Assembly (NCBI GenBank): GCA_963845495.1
Contig: CAWJTH010000104.1
Coordinates: 1 to 64,000 of the forward strand
DNA from: JAZKFT01 sp963845495
Lineage (GTDB): Bacteria > Bacteroidota > Bacteroidia > Chitinophagales > Chitinophagaceae
Direction of reading: 5' to 3'
Length of the DNA: 64,000 bases
Part shown: one piece after another, positions 27,665-38,300 of the stretch
How the letters are laid out: every line of letters starts with the position of its first letter
Numbering within the stretch: the stretch's first letter is position 1
Notes under the pieces: model-generated
Told to the model about the DNA's origin: nothing
Seen by the model: the letters and a program-made list of their open reading frames with translations, nothing else
The model's database searches: none
Translations under genes and position numbers: made by a program

Positions 27665-28441
27665 TTAACTTTCTAATTTTTCTATGATTTCGTCTCTTTT
27701 TTTATAAGATATTTCCAGCGTTTCACCATTTGTCATAATTGCTGCAAATCGGGCTCGGTGACTGTCACGCAAAATGGAAGCAATAAAATTTTTGTTTATG
27801 ATATAACAGCGGTGTATACGCACAAAATCGGAGTGTACCGATAGCAACTCTTCATAAAAACTTATCCTTTTTGACGACATGTGCTTTTTGCCATCTTCCT
27901 CATGTAATATCGTATAATTTTCACTGGCTTCAAAATACACAATTTTATCTACCGGCACTATTATAATTTCACCAATAGTGCTTACAAATATCCGCTTTGG
28001 GAGCTGTTTGGCCAGTACATATTGGTTGTAAAATTCATCCAATTGCTGCTTTTGCACTTCGTAGTTTTTTAATTTGCGTATTTGATAGCGCAACAGCACA
28101 TCATTAAGGGCACGCATTGTGGCCGGTTTTATAATGTAGTCCATGGCGCATACTTCAAAAGCTTGCATGGTGTATTGTGTATGAGAAGTAAGGAAGATGA
28201 TATTGATAGGTAACATCTTTAACTGCTCAGCCATCCAAAGCCCATTTTTTTCTTCCATTTCTACGTCTAAAAAAACAATATCAATGTTACCCTTTTGGCG
28301 TATGAGATATTGGCATGCATCCATCGGGTCTGTAAATCCATGCACATACTCGATATCGTCCCGTTCGCTAACAAGCTTCTTGAACCCATCAAGCGTTTCT
28401 TGTTGATCATCTACATGTACAATTTTTATTTGCTTTGTCAT
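27665..28441 (-). CDS. LytTR-family response regulator
   Basis: 258 residues. Receiver domain 1-125 with acidic pocket DD (11-12), phospho-acceptor Asp59 in DIVFLDVEME, the conserved Thr in IIFLTSHT and Lys in YIIKPA. A LytTR DNA-binding domain follows (about 150-255: IVPVDKIVYFEASENYTILH, FVRIHRCYIINKNFIASI). It lies 8 bp downstream of the sensor kinase at 28450 and is the only regulator for the two kinases in the operon. It is the obvious candidate to control the adjacent SusC promoter. Confidence 0.95.
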   Translation of the reverse strand: MTKQIKIVHVDDQQETLDGFKKLVSERDDIEYVHGFTDPMDACQYLIRQKGNIDIVFLDVEMEEKNGLWMAEQLKMLPINIIFLTSHTQYTMQAFEVCAMDYIIKPATMRALNDVLLRYQIRKLKNYEVQKQQLDEFYNQYVLAKQLPKRIFVSTIGEIIIVPVDKIVYFEASENYTILHEEDGKKHMSSKRISFYEELLSVHSDFVRIHRCYIINKNFIASILRDSHRARFAAIMTNGETLEISYKKRDEIIEKLES

Positions 28442-28449
28442 ATTTAATC

Positions 28450-31440
28450 TTAAGGTTTTAAAGTAAGGGGAAGTGCTACCGTTACCGTGTGGCCGCCCTT
28501 AGCATTGGCCACTATTGCTACCGATGGTTTGTTCTTTTCTTTTCTGTACAACAACATCAGTCTTTGCATAGTATTTTCTAGCCCTTTTGGCCTATAGCAT
28601 TTTTCTTTTTCAAACGTTTCTAGCCCAGTGCCGCTATCGGTTATATGACAATATATGAAACTTCCGTTCTGTAAAACGGTAATAGATATGTACCCGACCT
28701 TCAGCCGATGATCAATTCCGTGCTTGATGGCATTTTCCACAATGGGCTGCAGCACCAGCGATGGCACGTCGTGCCCAAACACATCCACGTCGGCATCTAT
28801 CTGTATGTTGTAGGCAAAGCTGTTATCCATTAATGCCTGCTGTACGGCAAGGTATTCGTTTATAAATTCCAGTTCTTCTTCCAGCGTGGCAGTGCTTTTG
28901 TCTGTGCGGTACAGCACCTTTCGTATATACGCCGATACTTTTTCCAGCGCTTCGAGCGTGCCTTGCACGTTGGCCAATTGTATGCGGCGACCTATCAGCT
29001 CGAAACTGTTTTGCAAAAAATGGGGGTCAATTTGTGCACGCAGCGCCTTCAATTGTTGTTCGGTCAGCATCCTTTCCATATTGTCATTCTTGCGCAGGGC
29101 ACGCAGGCGCAAGGAAAAAAGCAGTGCCGCAAGGCCTGCCAACAGACAGCACCACAGGATATATGCCCACCATGCTTGGTACCAAGGCGGCAAAATATAA
29201 AACGCATAAGCGATCGGTACAGTCCATTGTTTTCTGAAATCCTGTGCACGTACCCACAGGGTATATTGGCCAGGTGCCAGGTTGTTGTACTCCATTCCGT
29301 TGTTGGCTGTGGCGGCCCGCCAGTCGTCTTCCAACCCTTGCAGGCGGTACTGGTAAACAATGGTTGCGGGAAAGCTGGGAGAGATAGCGCTGCACTTGAA
29401 GGCAATCCTATTCTGTTGATAATTAAATGTCGGTCTTATTGGCATGCCAAAACTGTCGTATGCAGTAGTTGGAAAGCCGTGATACGGTTGGTCTAGAATC
29501 AAAATGTCTGTAAGATAGGGACCGTGCAGCATGGCGGCATTTTTTGTATAGGCATCAATAGTGGAATCCGTATTGATCGCAAGCACCTCATCGTTATTTG
29601 AACCCATGCTTTTTACAAAATACATCAAGTTGCCGGCACTGGGCAAAGGCTGTGCATTATCAAGGGAAAAGGCAGGCGGCAATGTAATGCGGCTTGTCGT
29701 TAACTTGCCATCGGCACCCCACAAAAATATATAAGTAGCGCAAGGGATATAAGCCCCAGTAGCCCATAAGTTGTTGTGGTGGTCAAATGCCATAAACTTT
29801 ATGTTGTTTGCATGGGCCAGCGCCACTGAATCCGATAAACCCATTTTACCGTTGGCCAACATCCCCATTTTATAAAGCTTATCGTTTAAAACTATCCAAA
29901 CATTGTTGTTGGCATCCGTACAAAAGTTGCTGAAGTGGTTGAAATTGCCCTTATCAAACAGCCGCTTAAAGTTTTTACCGTCGAAAACAGCCACTTTTTT
30001 TGAGAAAATACAATATATATTTTTATTGTAGAGGAAATCCACAATAAATCCATCGCGGTCTCGGTTGTACCCATCAAAATCTATAAATTTTCTATGCCTG
30101 AGAAAGTTGATAGATCCAGGCACTTCATTTCTGAACCATATAGTACCGGCTGTATCTTCGCCTATTATATTAGGTTTGCCCTCGTAAAATGTATATTGGT
30201 GCATGTTGGAGGCCAATAGGTAAAGACCTTTGGGTGTATAAAACCACCTGTCGCCGTTGCGGGCAGTCCATTGTTTTGTTACGCCCTTGTTTTGCAGGTA
30301 ACGGGGCAAAACTGTATCTGCTTTCACCACTATATTTTTTCCAATGCCGTCTATCCCAAAATGTAACAGGTTAAAACTGCCGGCCACCTTGTAAAAAGGT
30401 GTTTTTAGTAGGCGGCACAAACCTTTTTTGTTAAATAACCAAAGGTTGCCAGATCCATCTTCTGCACAATCACATAAAATGATGGCGCTTATTATTTCAT
30501 CACAAGTGTTTTTGCCTAGCTTAAACATCTTGAATAAATTTCGATTGGATCCCTGTCTAATAAAAAAATAGAAAACATCCAATTGTTTTTTCTTGTATAT
30601 AAATATCCGGGTTGGCTGGGTACTGTTATAATCAGGAAGAGGTAAACTATCTCGTGTACCATTTATACCAAGTTTGTATAGTTTTTTTTTATCAAATCCC
30701 CAAATGTCGTCTTCTTCTGCAAAATTGTCTGCTATATGCAACGCTTTGCCAATTGCTATATAATTTATCAATTTCCCGCTTTTGAACACATAATAACCAG
30801 TGTCTGTAAAAGCATACAACAGCCCATGCCTTGCCCTTTGCAGCCGCATGCTCTTATCTTTTAGATTTCCTACGTTCTGCAACTGGTTGCCCTGCAACAG
30901 CCAAAGGCCGGGTTGGTTATCAAATGTTATCCAGAACTGCCCACCATCCGCCACCCTTATACTTTTGATGATGAGTGAATCGTTGAATTGTTTTATCAGC
31001 TTAAAGGCTGACCCTTTTGCGGGCAAATATTGCCATAGCTGATTGGCGCCGGCAGCATAAACCTGTCCGTGGTAAGAATCGATAATTTCGTCATCGTCAA
31101 AAAAAAGTTTGCAGAAAGCTTTTGTTGTCGAATCCATAAAACTGTTCAGATTTTTTCCATCAAACCTAACCAGCCCTGCGGGAGTAATCAACCATATAAA
31201 ACCGCGGTCATCAATTTTAAGATGCCAAGCATTCTCATTTTGAAAGATCCCGATACCCTCATCATTTATCAAAGCATTAAAGTTGGTATTATATTGCAAC
31301 GTGTAGCCGTCGGCTACTTTATCTTCTTGAGCGGTGGTATGAAGTGCCAGTGCCATCATCAGCGCACAGAGAAAAAGATTCCCTATAGGCTTATGCCCGG
31401 TTGATAATTGGATTCGATATGGTTGGTTGGTGATGGGCAT
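28450..31440 (-). CDS. Propeller-sensor histidine kinase, LytS-type (copy 1)
   Basis: 996 residues. A signal peptide (FLCALMMALALHTTAQ) precedes a large periplasmic region of two-component-regulator propeller repeats (NAWHLKIDDRGFIWLITPAG, LVRFDGKNLNSF). A Y_Y_Y domain follows (YQYRLQGLEDDWRAATANNG, LAPGQYTLWVRAQDF), then one membrane helix (about 770-790), and a cytoplasmic His_kinase domain with IDPHFLQNSFELIGRRIQ (phospho-acceptor His) and VLQPIVENAIKHGIDH (N-box). The usual FNTLNN after the His is replaced by QNSFELI. The HATPase part ends with GLENTMQRLMLLY. This is a split form of the hybrid regulators that sense oligosaccharides of polysaccharide loci. Order in the operon is copy 2, copy 1, regulator. 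Confidence 0.95.
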   Translation of the reverse strand: MPITNQPYRIQLSTGHKPIGNLFLCALMMALALHTTAQEDKVADGYTLQYNTNFNALINDEGIGIFQNENAWHLKIDDRGFIWLITPAGLVRFDGKNLNSFMDSTTKAFCKLFFDDDEIIDSYHGQVYAAGANQLWQYLPAKGSAFKLIKQFNDSLIIKSIRVADGGQFWITFDNQPGLWLLQGNQLQNVGNLKDKSMRLQRARHGLLYAFTDTGYYVFKSGKLINYIAIGKALHIADNFAEEDDIWGFDKKKLYKLGINGTRDSLPLPDYNSTQPTRIFIYKKKQLDVFYFFIRQGSNRNLFKMFKLGKNTCDEIISAIILCDCAEDGSGNLWLFNKKGLCRLLKTPFYKVAGSFNLLHFGIDGIGKNIVVKADTVLPRYLQNKGVTKQWTARNGDRWFYTPKGLYLLASNMHQYTFYEGKPNIIGEDTAGTIWFRNEVPGSINFLRHRKFIDFDGYNRDRDGFIVDFLYNKNIYCIFSKKVAVFDGKNFKRLFDKGNFNHFSNFCTDANNNVWIVLNDKLYKMGMLANGKMGLSDSVALAHANNIKFMAFDHHNNLWATGAYIPCATYIFLWGADGKLTTSRITLPPAFSLDNAQPLPSAGNLMYFVKSMGSNNDEVLAINTDSTIDAYTKNAAMLHGPYLTDILILDQPYHGFPTTAYDSFGMPIRPTFNYQQNRIAFKCSAISPSFPATIVYQYRLQGLEDDWRAATANNGMEYNNLAPGQYTLWVRAQDFRKQWTVPIAYAFYILPPWYQAWWAYILWCCLLAGLAALLFSLRLRALRKNDNMERMLTEQQLKALRAQIDPHFLQNSFELIGRRIQLANVQGTLEALEKVSAYIRKVLYRTDKSTATLEEELEFINEYLAVQQALMDNSFAYNIQIDADVDVFGHDVPSLVLQPIVENAIKHGIDHRLKVGYISITVLQNGSFIYCHITDSGTGLETFEKEKCYRPKGLENTMQRLMLLYRKEKNKPSVAIVANAKGGHTVTVALPLTLKP

Positions 31441-31493
31441 TTTAAGTTAGAACTAAACAAGAATGATAAAAATGATATTCTTATACATAATAT

Positions 31494-34460
31494 TTAATTT
31501 AAAGTAAGGGGTAGTGCTACTGTTACCGTGTGGCCACCCATGGCATTGGCCGATATTGCTACCGATGGTTTGTTTTTTCCTTTTTTGTACATCAACATTA
31601 GCCTTTGTATGGCGTTTTCAAGTCCCTTAGGTCTATATTCTTTTTCTTTTTGAAGTACGGTGAGACTGCTGCCGCCATCGGTAATCCGGCAATAAATGAA
31701 ACGGTCGTCCTGCGAGACGATAATGGCAATATGCCCCGTCTTCAATCGGTGGTCGATGCCGTGCTTGATGGCATTCTCTACAATTGGCTGCAGCAACAGC
31801 GACGGCATGTCGTGGCCAAAAACATCCACCTCTGCGTCTACCTGTATGTTATAGGCAAAGCTGTTGTCCATCAGTGTCTGCTGCACGGCCAGGTATTCGT
31901 TTATGAATTCTAGTTCCTCTTCCAACGTGGCCGTGCTTTTGTCGGTGCGGTAGAGCACTTTGCGGATATAAGCCGATACCTTGTGCAGTGCCTCCAGGGT
32001 TCCCTGTACGTTGGCCAGCTGTATGCGGCGCCCGATCAGTTCGAAGCTGTTCTGTAAAAAATGGGGGTCTATTTGTGCCCGCAGGGCCTTCAGCTGCTGC
32101 TCTGTCAGCATCCTGTCCATATTGTCCTTCTTACGTATGGCATGCAGGCGCAGGAAAAAGAGCAGTGCCACGAGGCCTGCCAACAAACAGCACCACAGGG
32201 TATATGCCCACCAGGTTCGGTACCAGGGTGGCAGGACATAAAAAGGATAGGCGATTGAGGCTGTCCACCGTTGCCTGAAATCCTGTGCCCGCACCAACAG
32301 GGTGTACCTGCCGGGGGCGAGGTTGTTGTATTCCACTTCATTGTTGGCAGTGGTAGGCCTCCAGTCGTTTTCTAGCCCTTGGAGGCGGTATTGGTAAACA
32401 ACGGTTTCAGGGAAACTAGGCGAAACAGCGCTGCACCTGAAAGTGAGCATGTTCTGCTGATAGGTAAAGGTTGGGTGGACGGGCATGCCGAAATTGTCAT
32501 AATCTGTGTTCCGTGGGTTAACGTATGGCTGGTTAAAAATTGATATATCAGTAAGGTATGGGCCGTGCAGCACAGCGGCGTTTTTGGTATAGGCATCGAT
32601 GGCGGAATCTGTATTGATGGCAAATACCTCGTCGTTATCCGAAGCGATATTTTTTACAAAATACATCTGGCTGCCGGCACAGGCAGATGGTTCTCCAATA
32701 TTATTTGGAAAGGCAGGCGACAATGTAATGGGATCTGTTATCAGTCTGCCGTCGGCTCCGCACAAAAAAACATAAGTGGTTTTAAGGCCATGGCTACTGG
32801 TAGCCCATAGGTTATTGTGGTGATCGAATTCAATATAAGTAATATCGTATGCGTGGGCTATCGGTATGGAATCGGATAGGCCTATTTTGCCATCTGTCTT
32901 TATCCCTATTTTATATATCTGATCGTTTATAAGCATCCAAAGCTGGTCGTTTGCATCTGTACTAAATTTGGCTGATATGTGATTATTATACAGCTTTTTA
33001 AAAAGCGGTGTAGGACTTTTATTATCAAAAAATACGAGGTTATTTGAAATTATATTACCATTTACCTTTCCATTGCTGATTACATCTACAATCCTGTCAT
33101 CGTTGAACCATTTTGACACATCAAGATGCGTAAATTTATCCTGCCTGAAAAAACTGATGTATTTGGATGCATTGTTCCTGAACCATATTGTTCCGGTTGT
33201 ATCCTCATTCATTATATAATCAGTATTGCCTTTATAATATATATACCGTTGCGTTTTGGCAACCAATACATAAAGTCCTTTCGGCGTGCAATACCACCTA
33301 TCGCCGTTGCGGGCCCACCATTGCTTTGTTATACCCTTGCTCTGCAAATAATGAGGCAGAGCTATGTCTATACCAGATATTATTCTTTTGCCAACACCGT
33401 TTATCCCAAAACGTAACAAATTAAAGTTGTTGGCAACCTTGTAAAAAGGTGTTTTTGACAGGCGACACAGGCCCGCTGTGTTCATCAGCCAAAGGCTTCC
33501 GGTTTCGTCTTGGGCCAAATCAAATAAAAAACTGGTCGTTAATATTTTTTTATACTGTTTTTTTTCCAGTTTTAATATATCATACTCATTGCCGAAATCT
33601 ATATTTAAAGGTATAGAAAAATAAAAGATATCTTGTTTTATCCCTTTACATATAATTACGTCTGAATAACTTTCATGAGCAAGCAGGGCGATGCTGTCCT
33701 GTAGGCCGTTGACGCCCAGTTTGTACAATTGCCTTTCTCCGGCTGCCCAAATGTCGTCTTCTTCCGCAAAGTTGTTCACTATGCCCAACATAACACGGGT
33801 TCTTATTCTGTTGATCACTCGCCCTTCGTTAAACACATAATACCCACTGTCAGCAAGGGCATATAGCAACCCCTGCTTCGCCCTTTGCAGCTGCAAGCCT
33901 TTGTCTTTTAGGTTCCCTATGTTCCGCAATTGGCCGTTCTGCACCAGCCACAGGCCTGGTTGGTTGGCAAATGTTAGCCATACTTGTGCGCTATCCATTA
34001 ACACCATGCTTTTTATGGCAACCGAATCGTTGAATTGCTCTACTTTTTTAAGGACGGTTCCAGGTGTTGGTTTGTATTGCCATATCTGGTGGCGACTGGC
34101 AAAATATAGCTGCCCATGATAAGAATCGATCAATGCGGCGTGCCTGTCTAAAAGTATGCAAAATTCTTTTGTGGCGGCATCGGTAAAATGGCTCAGGTTT
34201 TTCCCGTCGAACCTACACAGTCCAGTTGTTGTAGCAAACCATACAAAACCACGGTTATCCATTTTAAGGCTGGGCTGCTCACTTGCTAAAGAATCTAAGT
34301 CATGATAATACTTTAAAGTGTAGCCATCTGCCGCTTTATCTTCCTGTGCTGTGGTAAATTGTGCCAAGGCCATCATCAGCAAACAAAGCAAAAGTTTCGC
34401 CATGGGCGTGTGCCGGTTTGTAAAAATGATCCGATATGGTTGAGCTTGGATGACGGGCAT
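31494..34460 (-). CDS. Propeller-sensor histidine kinase, LytS-type (copy 2, paralogue of the next gene)
   Basis: ATG 34460 (MPVIQAQPYRIIFTNRH) aligns with the start of copy 1; the TTG at 34508 is less likely. Same architecture: signal peptide (CLLMMALAQFTTAQ), propeller repeats (FVWFATTTGLCRFDGKNLSH), Y_Y_Y domain, one membrane helix, and His_kinase plus HATPase. The kinase half is nearly identical to copy 1 (KALRAQIDPHFLQNSFELIG in both), while the propeller half has drifted (YHDLDSLASEQPSLKMDNRG against NTNFNALINDEGIGIFQNEN). This fits tandem duplication with divergence of ligand sensing. The gap to copy 1 is 53 bp, so one transcript is likely. Confidence 0.95.
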   Translation of the reverse strand: MPVIQAQPYRIIFTNRHTPMAKLLLCLLMMALAQFTTAQEDKAADGYTLKYYHDLDSLASEQPSLKMDNRGFVWFATTTGLCRFDGKNLSHFTDAATKEFCILLDRHAALIDSYHGQLYFASRHQIWQYKPTPGTVLKKVEQFNDSVAIKSMVLMDSAQVWLTFANQPGLWLVQNGQLRNIGNLKDKGLQLQRAKQGLLYALADSGYYVFNEGRVINRIRTRVMLGIVNNFAEEDDIWAAGERQLYKLGVNGLQDSIALLAHESYSDVIICKGIKQDIFYFSIPLNIDFGNEYDILKLEKKQYKKILTTSFLFDLAQDETGSLWLMNTAGLCRLSKTPFYKVANNFNLLRFGINGVGKRIISGIDIALPHYLQSKGITKQWWARNGDRWYCTPKGLYVLVAKTQRYIYYKGNTDYIMNEDTTGTIWFRNNASKYISFFRQDKFTHLDVSKWFNDDRIVDVISNGKVNGNIISNNLVFFDNKSPTPLFKKLYNNHISAKFSTDANDQLWMLINDQIYKIGIKTDGKIGLSDSIPIAHAYDITYIEFDHHNNLWATSSHGLKTTYVFLCGADGRLITDPITLSPAFPNNIGEPSACAGSQMYFVKNIASDNDEVFAINTDSAIDAYTKNAAVLHGPYLTDISIFNQPYVNPRNTDYDNFGMPVHPTFTYQQNMLTFRCSAVSPSFPETVVYQYRLQGLENDWRPTTANNEVEYNNLAPGRYTLLVRAQDFRQRWTASIAYPFYVLPPWYRTWWAYTLWCCLLAGLVALLFFLRLHAIRKKDNMDRMLTEQQLKALRAQIDPHFLQNSFELIGRRIQLANVQGTLEALHKVSAYIRKVLYRTDKSTATLEEELEFINEYLAVQQTLMDNSFAYNIQVDAEVDVFGHDMPSLLLQPIVENAIKHGIDHRLKTGHIAIIVSQDDRFIYCRITDGGSSLTVLQKEKEYRPKGLENAIQRLMLMYKKGKNKPSVAISANAMGGHTVTVALPLTLN

Positions 34461-35301
34461 TTTAAGGCGGGGATAAAGTAAGTAAGAACATGGAGAATAC
34501 TTATGCAAAGTAAATGCAATTATGTATGTATTTATTTAATGATAATGAAATTAAAACGTTTTGTTTAATAAATCTAACTTCATTTCTCTGCAATATGACT
34601 ATCAAACTATATTCTTTTCTTCCTTTAAAGTTGTTGATCAGATCGTCTATGTATTCAATTGTTTATTTAGACATTTTTCGATGATTATCAACGTATAAAC
34701 GCCTGTTTGAACGCTAATTTTGTCAAAAAATAAGGATAGTTAACCGACATTTAATAGACAAAAACACACTTTTGATAGATGAAAGGCAACTTTCAATAGA
34801 TAGAAGTTTTGAACAAGTAAAATAATTGTATAACTAAGTATTTAAAAAGTTTGATTAATTTATTATTAAATGAAATTATAAATATTGAATGCTTATCGTA
34901 ACGATAAATTTTAGCAAAGTTTATTACATTGGTACCCTTCCTTCCATATACATTCAAATTTTTGGTTATGGTTTAAATACATAATACCGCCTATAAACAA
35001 GATTATCCTTTAACATAAAATTTACAGTAAGTGCCTTGCAAGCAGCAAGGCGTTGAACAAAAAAGCTCCCCAAAAAAGAGCATGGGACATTATTGCCTAA
35101 CAGAGCCGGAATGACAAGAATCGTTTTCAAAACCGTTATTTAACCCTTAAACATAAAAATCAATGCAAATGAAAAAACGCCGCAAAAAGATTACTTCCCT
35201 TGTCAGTCATGCTGAGCTTAGTTCATCCTGAGCTTGTCGAAGGGTCGAAGCACCCACTTACCACTCGCCATTCACTATTCCTCATTTTTAAAGAACAAAA
35301 C
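34461..35301. other. Divergent intergenic region with dispersed-repeat fragments
   Basis: AT-rich spacer of 840 bp between the minus-strand kinase operon and the plus-strand SBBP gene; it must hold both promoters. No gene is supported. Near its right end (35204-35250) are two copies of a dispersed repeat (GTCATGCTGAGCTT, then CCTGAGCTTGTCGAAGGG), and at 35260-35285 a low-complexity CCATTCACTATTCCTCAT segment. Both recur in inverted orientation beyond the SBBP gene. Confidence 0.5.
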
Positions 35302-38300
35302 ATGAAAAAGAAAATCTACAAAGCATTTATTTCCTTACTACTACTGTTTAGTGCCGTACAGTGGGCAATGGCGCAAGGCCCCGCTCTTGCATATTCAAAA
35401 ACAACCGCACCAGCGCTGTCAGACTGGCAAGCGCCAAAACCTGCCGCTCCTGATGCGGCGCAATACAGCAAACTGCTGGGCAGCGCTGCCCTGCTCTTTA
35501 CTGAAAACGCAGGCCAAGTGGCAGACGGCAAAGGCCGCACCCGGCCCGATGTGTTGTTTACCGCCCACAACGACGGCACGGCCATTTATCTAACCGCCAC
35601 CGGCATCAGCTATCAGTTTACCAAAACAGACTATCCCAAAGGCTACGAAAAAGACAGTAAAAAAGTGAAAGACCAGTTTTTGCAGGATGCCCTACAGAAG
35701 AAGATAAAGACAGGCAGTTACCGCATGGATATAGCGCTGGTGGGCGCTAACCGGCACCCAACGGTACGCAGGGAAGCCCAGGGCGACTATACCGAAAACT
35801 TTTACCTACCCCAGTGCCCAAGTGGCATTGTGGCACATACCTGCGGCCGTGTGGTTTACCAAGATGTGTACCCCGGTATAGACTGGGTGGTGTACAGCAG
35901 CGGCAAAAAGCTGGAGTATGATTTTGTGGTGCGCCCGGGCGCCGACCCTGCAAGGATAAAACTGCGCATTACCGGGGCTAGGCCAAGCATAAGTGCCGAC
36001 GGGCTGACAATGACAACGCCCCTGGGCGAAGTACGTGAAAAAATGCCCGTTGCCACTTGTGGCGGGCAGGCCGTTGCCAGCAGCTTTGTGCTGCGCGGCA
36101 GCGATATTGGTTTTTCAACAGGCGGCTATAACAAAAGCCAGATATTGACCATTGACCCCACTGTAACCTGGGCTACCTATTATGGCGGCAGTGGATTTGA
36201 GGGTATAATTAATGGGCAGGCCTTTCTTGCCCTTGATGCAGGCGGCAACGTTTACATGAGTGGCAGCACAACAACCGGCACCAGCACGGCCATTGCCCCT
36301 TCAAGTGGGGTGTACCAGTCCACTTTTGGCGGCGGCCAAGATGCCTTCCTAGTAAAGTTCAGCCCTGCCGGTGCCAGGTTATGGGCCACCTACTATGGCG
36401 GAAGCGGAACTGAAGGGAATGGGGGTTGTGCGGTGGATAACAGTACCGGCAATGTATACCTGAGCGGTTATACCTCTTCCACCACAGGCATAGCCTCGGG
36501 TGGTTTCCAGAATACGTTCGGCGGCGGCAGCGGTGATCAGTTCCTAGTACAGTTCAACAGTGCCGGCGTGCGGCAATGGGCTACCTATTATGGCGGCAGC
36601 GGCAATGATGAAAGGGGCAATTGTGCCGTGGATGGCAGCGGCAATGTATACCTGTGCGGTAGTACCACATCCACCACAGGCATAGCCTCCGGCGGTTCGC
36701 AGAATGCGTATGGCGGCGGCAATTTTGATTGTTTCCTTGTAAAGTTCAACAGCGCCGGTACGCGGCAATGGGGCACTTACTATGGGGGCAGCGGAGATGA
36801 CGGGCAAGTTATGGTCGGAACAACGTCGTACGTACCGCTTTCGTACTGCGCGGTTGATGCTAGCAACAATGTATACCTCACCGGCATTACCTCCTCCACC
36901 TCGGGCATAGCTTCCAGCGGTTTCCAGAATGCGTATGGCGGCGGCAATTTTGATTGTTTCCTTGTACAGTTCAACAGTGCCGGCACCCGGCAATGGGGTA
37001 CTTACTATGGAGGCAGCGGGGATGATCTTGATGGCACTTTGGCAACGGACCCCAATAGCGGCAATATATATCTTGGCGGGTATTATACCACTTCCACAAC
37101 CGGCATTGCCACAGCAGGCGCCTACCAAACGGCCAATGCAGGCGGCAGCAATGGTAATGGGTTCCTGATACAGTTTAACAGTGCCGGCGTTCGGCAATGG
37201 GGCACCTATTATGGCGGTTCAAGCGGGGATTATATAGTTGGCTGTGCTGTAGACGGTGTGGGCAATGTGTACTTCTCGGGCTTAGCCCAATCGAGCACCG
37301 GCATCGCCTCCGGCGGTTTCCAGAACACCTTGGCTGGAACGAGCGATGCCTTCTTGGTAAAGTTCAGGAGTACGGGCACCCGGCAATGGGGCTCCTATTT
37401 TGGCGGCAATAGTGATGAGGGGGGACAAGCCGTGGCCGTGGCCGACAACTGCACGGTATACTTGGCAGGTTATACAGCTTCCACCAGTGGCATCGCCACA
37501 ACAGGAGCGTTCCAGACCGGCAATGGCGGTAATTATGATGCCTTTTTGGCAAAGATAAGCACGGGCCCGAACACTGCCCCTGTGCTGGCAGCCAGCAATT
37601 TGGCCATTGCCACCAGCAATATTGCTTGCCCCAATGGCAGTGCCTATCTTGAGTTTGTTGATCCCGGCACGCCTGCCAACAAATATCTGGCCATCAACCC
37701 CAACGGCAATGCTGGCTACAATTTTGCAACCACCACGCCCGTTGCCGCCAACAACAGCCCGGCCATCAACCACCAGATGAAAACAGATGGAGCCAACAAC
37801 ACCACGGCACTTAGCAACCGGGTGTACACCATACAAGATGCCGGCACCAACAATTACCCCAGCGGCATGACGGTGCGCCTGTACTATGCCCCGGCCGATA
37901 CCACGGCAGCAGTGACCGCACTCGACGGGGCCGTTACCCATAGCTCTACCAGTAAATGGTTTAAGTTCGAAGGCACCAGCAACACGGCCAACGTGGCCGC
38001 CATACTGGCCGCACAAACCACAACCGGTATTACTGGCGCCACCTACCTTACGCCAAGCGCCACCGGCACAGAAGGCGGTGTAAACTATGTGGAGTTCAGT
38101 GGTATCACCCACTTCAGTACGTTTGGCTACCTGGCCGCCAAAACGGGATTTACGCTGCCCGTAACGCTCACCAGCTTTACCGGTACCTCCAACGGCTGCA
38201 CCGCGGCACTTGCTTGGCAATCCGCCACCGAGGAGAACAACAGCTACTACGAAGTGCAGGCCAGTACCAACGGCACCGGCTTTACTGCTGCCGGGAAAGT

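Noticed and set aside
35200..35301. Upstream extension of the SBBP protein to 35200
   Set aside because: It would translate the dispersed repeat; the ATG at 35302 gives a clean signal peptide.
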